The notes under the pieces: model-generated
What the model was told of the DNA's origin: nothing
The model's input: the letters and a program-made list of their open reading frames with translations, nothing else
The model's database searches: none
Program-made: the position numbers and the translations under genes
DNA from: Cytophagia bacterium
GTDB taxonomy: Bacteria; Bacteroidota; Bacteroidia; Cytophagales; Cyclobacteriaceae
Direction of reading: 5' to 3'
Assembly: GCA_013373005.1 (NCBI GenBank)
Contig: JABXIP010000465.1
Span: 1 to 10,516 of the forward strand
DNA: 10,516 bases
Part shown: positions 6,146-10,516 of the stretch, piece by piece
Numbering within the stretch: position 1 is the stretch's first letter
How the letters are laid out: each line of letters begins with the position of its first letter

Positions 6146-7261
6146 ATGATTAGACAATATCTACTACTATTAGTGACCGTTGTTACATTAGCTTCTTGCG
6201 GTCAGCAAAAAACAACGAACCAAACAACTACTGAAGAACGGTCATCAAACGACTCACTGCTCCTTCACCCTGAAGAGATGAAGTTTTTCAAAAATATCAA
6301 GCAACTCACCTTCGGTGGAAACAATGCCGAAGCCTACTGGAGCTTTGACGATAAGCACTTGGTTTTTCAAAGCGATTACAGCGAGTGGGGCGTAAACTGC
6401 GACCAGATTTTCGTGACTGATTGGAGAAATGACGATTTAAAGAATAATGCTCCGCAAATGCTGAGTACAGGTATGGGAAGAACCACTTGCTCTTATTTTT
6501 TACCTGGCAACCAGACCATCGTTTATGGCTCGACTCATTTGGGTGGCGAAGCCTGCCCTCCAACACCTGAGGCCAGATCTGATGGCAAATACGTATGGCC
6601 AATCTATCCTAGCTTCGACATTTTCACGGCTGACATGGATGGTAACATCATCAACCAACTCACTAATGAACCAGGTTATGATGCTGAAGCTACAGTTTCG
6701 CCTAAGGGAGATAAAATCGTTTTCACTTCCATGAGAACTGGCGATTTGGAGCTTTTCACCATGAACATCGATGGCTCTGATGTAAAGCAAATCACTAATG
6801 AATTGGGCTACGATGGCGGTGCATTCTTTTCGCCTGATGGATCGAAATTGATCTTCAGATCTTCAAGACCCAAAACTGAAGAGGAAATCAAAGAGTATCA
6901 GGATCTGCTGAAAGAGGGGCTTGTCACTCCAACTGATATGGAACTCTACATCTGCAATGCAGATGGTAGTGACTTGAAAAAACTGACTGATCTGGGCCAG
7001 GCCAACTGGGCTCCTTTCTTCCATCCTTCTGGTGAGAAGATCATTTTTGCAAGTAACCATTTGGCTCCAAGAGGCTTTCCTTTCAACCTATATATGATCA
7101 ATATTGATGGAACAGGACTGACCCGAATTACCCACGATGAGACCTTCGATGCGTTTCCTGTTTTCTCTAATGATGGCAAGTACATTGTATTCTCTTCCAA
7201 TAGAAATAATGGAGGAACAAGAGATACTAACCTATTTGTAGCTGAGTGGATTGGTAATTAG
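6146..7261 (+). CDS. PD40/TolB-like beta-propeller lipoprotein
   Basis: This 371-residue protein starts with a lipoprotein signal peptide (lipobox LASC, cysteine 18) and a Ser/Thr/Gln-rich linker. WD40-like PD40 repeats follow: about 64-78, 178-198 (TVSPKGDKIVFTS), 222-242 (FFSPDGSKLIFRS), 287-304 (FFHPSGEKIIFAS) and 334-352 (VFSNDGKYIVFSS). They are interspersed with TolB-type strands such as NIDGSDVKQIT and NADGSDLKKLT. Cys85, Cys115 and Cys137 could allow disulfides in the exported domain. Such propellers bind proteins or glycans; no enzymatic residues are recognisable. The divergent partnership with an M28 peptidase suggests shared peptide-handling work in the envelope, but that is inference. 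Confidence 0.88.
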   Translation: MIRQYLLLLVTVVTLASCGQQKTTNQTTTEERSSNDSLLLHPEEMKFFKNIKQLTFGGNNAEAYWSFDDKHLVFQSDYSEWGVNCDQIFVTDWRNDDLKNNAPQMLSTGMGRTTCSYFLPGNQTIVYGSTHLGGEACPPTPEARSDGKYVWPIYPSFDIFTADMDGNIINQLTNEPGYDAEATVSPKGDKIVFTSMRTGDLELFTMNIDGSDVKQITNELGYDGGAFFSPDGSKLIFRSSRPKTEEEIKEYQDLLKEGLVTPTDMELYICNADGSDLKKLTDLGQANWAPFFHPSGEKIIFASNHLAPRGFPFNLYMINIDGTGLTRITHDETFDAFPVFSNDGKYIVFSSNRNNGGTRDTNLFVAEWIGN

Positions 7262-7327
7262 TTTCAGGTTTAATGTTTTAAGTTCAGAGTGACATCAAAC
7301 ATTGAACCTAGAACTTTAAACATCAAG
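7262..7327. repeat. Convergent-gene spacer with overlapping long inverted repeats
   Basis: The spacer between the PD40 and SUMF1-domain stop codons can fold in two ways. GGTTTAATGTTT (7267-7278) pairs with AAACATTGAACC (7297-7308) with one G-U. ATGTTTTAAGTTC (7273-7285) pairs with GAACTTTAAACAT (7311-7323) with one mismatch. Similar GTTTAA/GTTCAA-rich spacers occur widely between genes in Bacteroidota. It may act as a bidirectional terminator, although no classical U-tract follows. Confidence 0.5.
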
Positions 7328-8191
7328 CTACTTTTCAATCACTTCCATCACCAATCTAAAGCCTGTATAAGCAGTCGGTTTGGAAAATTCTTGTCTGGAG
7401 CTAATCATAGCCCAATAAGGTGTTTGAAGATAACTTCCACCCTTGGCAACTGTGGTGTTGTTACCAGGAACGTAAGCCGTGGTAGTCATTTCACTCACAT
7501 TACCACTCATATTATACAGGTCATAATGATTTGGCATGAATTGATTTACCGGATTGGTATAGCTGGTTGGATTTACATTTTTGATCTCTTCGGCAAGACT
7601 AAATTCAATCGATCCATCAGCATTCAGTTGGCTAATTATATTCGTTTCGCTCACTCGAAGTATGTTGGCCAACAGCTCTCCTTTCGAGTTTCTTATGTAT
7701 GGTCCACCCCAAGGGAAAGGAGCAATATCGTTACCTCCTCTTGCGGCCAACTCCCATTCTTCCTCCGTTGGTAACCTGAATAGCACCTCTTTGAATTCAC
7801 GTTTGGGCAGCTGATTGTACTCTTCGGTTAACCACTTAGCGAAAGCCTCAGCATTGGCCAAAGAAACGCCAACAATAGGATAATGGTCGAAACCAGGGTG
7901 TTTGTAGTAATACTCTATTTTTGACTGATCCCAACCTTCTCTGAAGTTCCAAACCTCCATGCTCGGGGAATGATCTGGAGCTTCTTCTCCCGTACTCATA
8001 TAAAAAGCTCGGTAGTCCTTTACTGTGGTTTCAAACCTTGCCATGTAAAACCCCTCTTCTCCTGATAGGCTCGGTATATAAGCCCAGTGCTTTTCCGAAA
8101 GTATATCAGAGAGTTTTGGTGCTTTCTTTTGTGCGAAGGTTGGCATGGACAATAGCAAAAATGCCAGCAAAAGTGTGTTAGCTTTGTTCAT
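7328..8191 (-). CDS. Secreted SUMF1/FGE-fold protein (GldJ/GldK-like domain), non-catalytic
   Basis: With the start at 8191 the protein has 287 residues and a clean Sec signal peptide (MNKANTLLLAFLLLSMPTFA, cleavage after Ala20). The rest is a formylglycine-generating-enzyme fold: ETTVKDYRAFY (54-64), PIVGVSLANAEAFAKWL (105-121), RLPTEEEWELAARGG (139-153), SGNVSEM (229-235), KGGSY (250-254) and GFRLV (277-281). The domain contains no cysteine, so the copper/cysteine oxidase activity of true FGE is excluded, and the usual GNVWEW is changed to GNVSEM. This is the pattern of binding or structural family members such as the gliding proteins GldJ and GldK, but no gld genes are in view. A longer in-frame version reaching 8398 would run across the divergent gene and lacks signal-like sequence, so it was not chosen. 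Confidence 0.85.
   Translation of the reverse strand: MNKANTLLLAFLLLSMPTFAQKKAPKLSDILSEKHWAYIPSLSGEEGFYMARFETTVKDYRAFYMSTGEEAPDHSPSMEVWNFREGWDQSKIEYYYKHPGFDHYPIVGVSLANAEAFAKWLTEEYNQLPKREFKEVLFRLPTEEEWELAARGGNDIAPFPWGGPYIRNSKGELLANILRVSETNIISQLNADGSIEFSLAEEIKNVNPTSYTNPVNQFMPNHYDLYNMSGNVSEMTTTAYVPGNNTTVAKGGSYLQTPYWAMISSRQEFSKPTAYTGFRLVMEVIEK
8179..8186 (+). promoter_or_regulatory. Possible -7 element for the four-TM membrane protein
   Basis: TAGCTTTG matches TAnnTTTG exactly and lies 27 bp upstream of the start at 8214, inside the 5' end of the divergent SUMF1-domain gene. No -33 TTG is seen at the right distance, so a chance match within coding sequence is possible. Confidence 0.3.
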
Positions 8192-8213
8192 TGTTCTTAA
8201 GTTGATTGATAAG

Positions 8214-8645
8214 ATGAACAAAAAACGAATCAAATACTTCTTTCTTGCCTCTGTTCTCATCCAAATGTTTGTGATTACCTCACTGGCAACCGGTTCTCCT
8301 ATCTTGACGATGCCGGTTATAGAAGGAGGTGATTTACCTTGGGGCAATGTGATGACAGCGGTTATGTTCACTTTGTTTCCTTTGAACTTTCTTGTCATCA
8401 GAAGTACCCGAAAAGTTCACCCTGTTCCCTTGAAAATCTTCCGAATCTGCGTTGTCGCCAGCTTGCTTCTTGGTATTCTTTGGATTCCTGTAACCTATCT
8501 ACTCTCAGGAAATTGGTCTGCCAGCTTCAGCGAAGAAAGTGCTGCATCTCAATTCTGGTGGGCCTATACTTATGCCACACCCATCCTTCCTTTTGCCGGT
8601 TACTTTCTGATGCGGTTTACAAGTGTATTTTTCCGTTCAAAGTAA
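8214..8645 (+). CDS. Four-TM membrane protein of unknown function
   Basis: I do not recognise this 143-residue protein. It has a basic N-terminus (MNKKRIK) and four hydrophobic segments (about 8-25, 44-63, 76-97 and 116-139), with conserved-looking patches PVIEGGDLPWGN after the first and SQFWWAYTYATP before the last. It is probably an inner-membrane protein. An in-frame ATG at 8145 would add 23 residues and overlap the opposite-strand SUMF1 gene; the ATG at 8214 gives a normal N-terminus after a possible -7 element and is preferred. Its start is only 22 bp from the divergent SUMF1-domain start, so the two genes must share or interleave promoters. It could instead be cotranscribed with the arginine genes, but a 240-bp gap makes that unlikely. 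Confidence 0.7.
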   Translation: MNKKRIKYFFLASVLIQMFVITSLATGSPILTMPVIEGGDLPWGNVMTAVMFTLFPLNFLVIRSTRKVHPVPLKIFRICVVASLLLGILWIPVTYLLSGNWSASFSEESAASQFWWAYTYATPILPFAGYFLMRFTSVFFRSK

Positions 8646-8884
8646 AGGCTTGTAAAAAAATCCCTGTTTAAATCGATTATTTCAATTTTTATATTTCCTT
8701 TGTCCCCTCAATGCAAAGCGCAGCTAACATATTAACTCCACCCGGATTCACTTCTTTCTCAAGAGGTGTAATGGCTGTTTGCACTTTTAGGCAAGATAGG
8801 CGCTAGTCGCCATTGCATCCTTCTGTCACCTACGTAGTGACTATTTAACCTATATTTCTTAGTTTAATCATAAAGAATTTCAGT
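8646..8884 (+). other. Intergenic control region upstream of arginine biosynthesis genes
   Basis: This gap of about 240 bp contains no protein-like long frame. It holds a possible 31-codon leader ORF (8711-8806) and several complementarities on the plus strand. GGCG/CGCC (8799-8802 with 8808-8811) is a hairpin across the leader stop. AATGGC/GCCATT pairs 8770-8775 with 8809-8814, and ATGCAA/TTGCAT pairs 8711-8716 with 8813-8818; these last two and the first are mutually exclusive. GTCAC/GTGAC (8825-8829 with 8837-8841) is a second hairpin with a 7-nt loop, followed by an A/T-rich stretch. Mutually exclusive pairings around a short ORF suggest a leader RNA, but no known RNA family was recognised. 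Confidence 0.4.
8711..8806 (+). CDS. Possible 31-aa leader peptide rich in terminal arginine codons
   Basis: An ATG-started frame of 31 codons ends MAVCTFRQDRR-stop (its second ATG is codon 21). Arginines are at positions 18, 27, 30 and 31, so three of the last five codons (AGG CAA GAT AGG CGC) encode Arg. The stop lies in the loop of a GGCG/CGCC hairpin. It lies about 120 bp upstream of the first arginine biosynthesis gene, on the same strand. By analogy with amino-acid-operon attenuators, ribosome stalling at the Arg codons could change folding downstream. Against it: there is no clear Shine-Dalgarno sequence or strong promoter, and a separate promoter appears to lie at 8904. A chance ORF remains quite possible. 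Confidence 0.3.
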   Translation: MQSAANILTPPGFTSFSRGVMAVCTFRQDRR

Positions 8885-8887
8885 ATG

Positions 8888-8903
8888 AGTCTGTTATCAG
8901 ACT
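8888..8903. promoter_or_regulatory. Palindrome abutting the arginine-operon -7 box (candidate operator)
   Basis: AGTCTG-TTAT-CAGACT is a perfect inverted repeat of 6-bp arms with a 4-bp centre. It directly adjoins the -7 element at 8904-8911, so it occupies the space between -33 and -7 where a bound repressor would block RNA polymerase. It does not resemble the E. coli ArgR box. Confidence 0.5.
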
Positions 8904-8911
8904 TAGTTTTG
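8904..8911 (+). promoter_or_regulatory. -7 promoter element for the GNAT-argG operon
   Basis: TAGTTTTG matches TAnnTTTG exactly and lies 15 bp upstream of the ATG at 8927. It would give a leader of about 10 nt and excludes the in-frame ATG at 8885 from the transcript. No good -33 TTG is seen, which may fit a regulated promoter. Confidence 0.45.
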
Positions 8912-8926
8912 ATACTTAAACCCAAA

Positions 8927-9610
8927 ATGGACTTAAAATTTACCGTTAGACCCGCAACCTCAGAAGACGTGCACTATGCACATACTATTGTCGATGAGAT
9001 CGCTTCTTCGGCTGCAAAACGAGGAACCGGAATTGCCAGGCGCACTCCTGAATACGTCTCCAAAAAGATGGATGAGGGAAAGGCCGTAATCGCCTATGCT
9101 CAAGATGGCACATGGGCTGGTTTCTGTTATATAGAAGTTTGGAGCCATGGCCAATTTGTGGCCAACTCAGGCCTTATTGTGAATCCCGAGTTTAGAGGCC
9201 ACGGTCTTGCCAAAAAGATTAAAGGCGAAGTTTTCAAACTCTCGAGAAAGAAATTTCCCGATGCTAAAATCTTCGGTTTGACGACAGGCGCTGCGGTATT
9301 AAAAATCAACTCTGAATTAGGTTATAAACCGGTTATTTATGAAGAATTGACCCAAGATGAGGACTTCTGGGCTGGTTGTAAAACCTGTGTCAATTATGAC
9401 ATTCTTACAGCAAAGAACAGGAAAAACTGTATCTGCACTGCCATGCTTTATAACCCAGCCTGGGAGAAAAATGCTAAGCCTAAAAGGACAGTCTGGACGG
9501 AAAGAGAGTTGGAGAAAGACCTCAAGCTTTTTGAACGATGGATTAAGTTCAAGAAGAACGTAATGTTGAAAATTGACGAAAGAAAAAAGAACAAGGAAAA
9601 TGGAAAATAA
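8927..9610 (+). CDS. GNAT acyltransferase of the arginine operon (probable N-acetyl/N-succinylglutamate synthase)
   Basis: This 227-residue protein has a GNAT fold: the acyl-CoA pyrophosphate loop is RGHGLA (90-95) after strand ANSGLIVNPEF, and FGLTTGAAVLKINSELGY (116-133) is the following helix region. It matches the Bacteroidota GNAT found directly upstream of argG, believed to do the first step of arginine synthesis, acylating glutamate. Some Bacteroidota use N-succinyl rather than N-acetyl intermediates, so the acyl donor is uncertain. Four cysteines, Cys151, Cys154, Cys168 and Cys170 (CX2C-X13-CXC), form a likely metal or redox site. The C-terminal 50 residues are a charged helix. The ATG at 8927 is chosen over 8885 because family similarity begins here and a promoter box lies between. 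It overlaps argG by 11 bases. Confidence 0.85.
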   Translation: MDLKFTVRPATSEDVHYAHTIVDEIASSAAKRGTGIARRTPEYVSKKMDEGKAVIAYAQDGTWAGFCYIEVWSHGQFVANSGLIVNPEFRGHGLAKKIKGEVFKLSRKKFPDAKIFGLTTGAAVLKINSELGYKPVIYEELTQDEDFWAGCKTCVNYDILTAKNRKNCICTAMLYNPAWEKNAKPKRTVWTERELEKDLKLFERWIKFKKNVMLKIDERKKNKENGK

Positions 9611-10516
9611 TAAGGTAGTACTCGCATTCAGCGGAGGGTTAGACACTTCATTCTGTGTGAAGTACTTATCTGAAGATAAAGGTCTGGAGGTTCACTCAGT
9701 GGTAGTAAACACTGGCGGATTTGATGCTGAAGAGATCAAAAGAATTGAAGAACGAGCGATTAGCCTGGGCGTAAAATCACACAAAACAATAGATGAAACG
9801 GACAACTACTATCAGAAGGTAGTGCGTTTCCTTATCTATGGAAACATTCTGAAAAACGGTTCTTATCCGCTTTCAGTAAGTGCTGAGCGTGTTTCTCAAG
9901 CAGTAGCCATTGCTCAATATGCTAAAGAAGTTGGAGCAAAAGCCATTGCTCATGGTAGTACTGGTGCGGGAAACGATCAGGTTCGTTTCGATATGATTTT
10001 CCAGACTTTTATGCCTGAGGCTGAGATCATCACACCTATTCGTGACATGCAACTTTCAAGAGAGGCTGAGATTGAATATTTACAATCTAAAGGGGTAGAT
10101 TGGGATTTTACCAAGTCTGTATATTCCATCAACAAAGGCCTTTGGGGTACTTCCGTTGGAGGAAAAGAAACACTGAAGTCTAATGGCAATCTGCCTGAAT
10201 CAGCCTTTCCAACTCAGGTAACGAAGACAGCAGCAGAGGAATTGAAGCTGACTTTTGAGAAAGGCGAAATCAAAGCCATTAATGATAAAGTATACACCAA
10301 ACCAGCCGAGGCCATTTTGGCACTGGAAAAAATAGCCGGCCCTTTTGGTATAGGAAGAGATATTCACGTGGGGGACACCATTATCGGTATCAAAGGCCGT
10401 GTGGGTTTTGAAGCAGCAGCCAGCGTGTTGTTGATCAAGTCTCACCAGGCTTTAGAAAAGCACGTGCTTAGTAAGTGGCAGATTTATTGGAAAGATCAAG
10501 TTTCTGCCTTCTATGG
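9600..10516 (+). CDS. argG: Argininosuccinate synthase (5' part, runs off window)
   Basis: The first 305 residues of about 400 are present. This enzyme joins citrulline and aspartate with ATP to make argininosuccinate, the penultimate step of arginine synthesis in the cytoplasm. Evidence is the ATP-binding PP-loop AFSGGLDTS (9-17), HGSTGAGNDQVRF (118-130), SREAEI (153-158), and SINKGLWGTSVGG (176-188). The common bacterial forms are HGCTGKGNDQVRFE and NLWGRS; the changes here (GAGN, GLWGTS) mark the divergent Bacteroidota branch rather than a broken enzyme. The ATG at 9600 lies inside the last codons of the GNAT gene (11-base overlap, different frame), which implies one mRNA and translational coupling. 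The rest of the arginine genes probably follow outside the window. Confidence 0.96.
   Translation, partial: MENNKVVLAFSGGLDTSFCVKYLSEDKGLEVHSVVVNTGGFDAEEIKRIEERAISLGVKSHKTIDETDNYYQKVVRFLIYGNILKNGSYPLSVSAERVSQAVAIAQYAKEVGAKAIAHGSTGAGNDQVRFDMIFQTFMPEAEIITPIRDMQLSREAEIEYLQSKGVDWDFTKSVYSINKGLWGTSVGGKETLKSNGNLPESAFPTQVTKTAAEELKLTFEKGEIKAINDKVYTKPAEAILALEKIAGPFGIGRDIHVGDTIIGIKGRVGFEAAASVLLIKSHQALEKHVLSKWQIYWKDQVSAFY

Noticed and set aside
7289..7774. Plus-strand frame of 161 residues
   Set aside because: It lies antisense to the well-supported SUMF1-domain gene, has no protein-family features, and its start is spacer repeat sequence.
8192..8398. N-terminal extension of the SUMF1-domain gene
   Set aside because: It would run through the divergent four-TM gene and place the clear signal peptide 69 residues inside the protein.
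8646..8884. Integron attC-like or insertion-sequence remnant in the gap before the arginine genes
   Set aside because: No proper attC core pairs, terminal inverted repeats, target duplications or transposase fragments were found.
8885..8926. Upstream ATG of the GNAT gene
   Set aside because: The extra 14 residues do not belong to the GNAT fold, and the stretch contains a palindrome and a -7 promoter box.
9317..9646. Minus-strand 109-residue frame across the GNAT/argG junction
   Set aside because: It is a shadow of two clearly conserved plus-strand genes and has no recognisable domain.
1..10516. CRISPR arrays, defence systems, tRNA or rRNA genes, prophage genes
   Set aside because: No regularly spaced repeats, RNA-gene signatures or mobile-element proteins were seen; the window looks like ordinary core and metabolic chromosome.

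Overview
The window looks like chromosomal DNA from a free-living, probably marine, member of the Bacteroidota, most likely Cytophagales (Roseivirga/Fulvivirga-like). This is inferred from the protein types (tandem FtsX permease, SUMF1-domain secreted protein, PD40 lipoprotein, the Bacteroidota-type GNAT-argG pair), from several matches to the Bacteroidota -7 promoter element TAnnTTTG, and from weak Shine-Dalgarno sequences. No mobile element, CRISPR array, rRNA or tRNA was seen.

Layout. Bases 1-1488 (+) hold the C-terminal part of a MacB/FtsX-type ABC permease. It converges, with a single base between the stop codons, on a minus-strand cluster (4411 to 1490): SDR oxidoreductase, TetR-family repressor, DoxX-like membrane protein and a YpdA-type flavoprotein disulfide reductase. 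I read this cluster as a small redox/electrophile-stress regulon. Three copies of a GGAAcgatcGTTCC-like dyad lie upstream of the SDR (two) and of tetR (one, on top of its -7 box). Two unrelated perfect palindromes sit upstream of doxX and of the ypdA-like gene.

Bases 4495-6086 (-) encode a two-TM potassium channel behind a secreted M28 peptidase with a C-terminal PDZ domain. The peptidase is transcribed divergently from a PD40/TolB-like beta-propeller lipoprotein (6146-7261, +) through a compact symmetric divergent promoter. The lipoprotein converges on a secreted SUMF1-fold protein that lacks catalytic cysteines (8191-7328, -), with a folded repeat-like spacer between them. A four-TM membrane protein of unknown function (8214-8645, +) starts only 22 bp from the SUMF1 start.

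Bases 8646-8926 form the control region of an arginine biosynthesis operon. It contains a possible 31-codon leader ORF whose last five codons include three arginine codons, hairpins at and after its stop, and a palindrome abutting a -7 element. The operon follows: a GNAT acyltransferase (probable first step of arginine synthesis, with a four-cysteine cluster) overlapping argG by 11 bases; argG runs off the window.

The most interesting items are the possible arginine leader peptide/attenuator, the palindromic operator at the arg promoter, the TetR operator family, and the YpdA-like enzyme lacking the family's cysteine.
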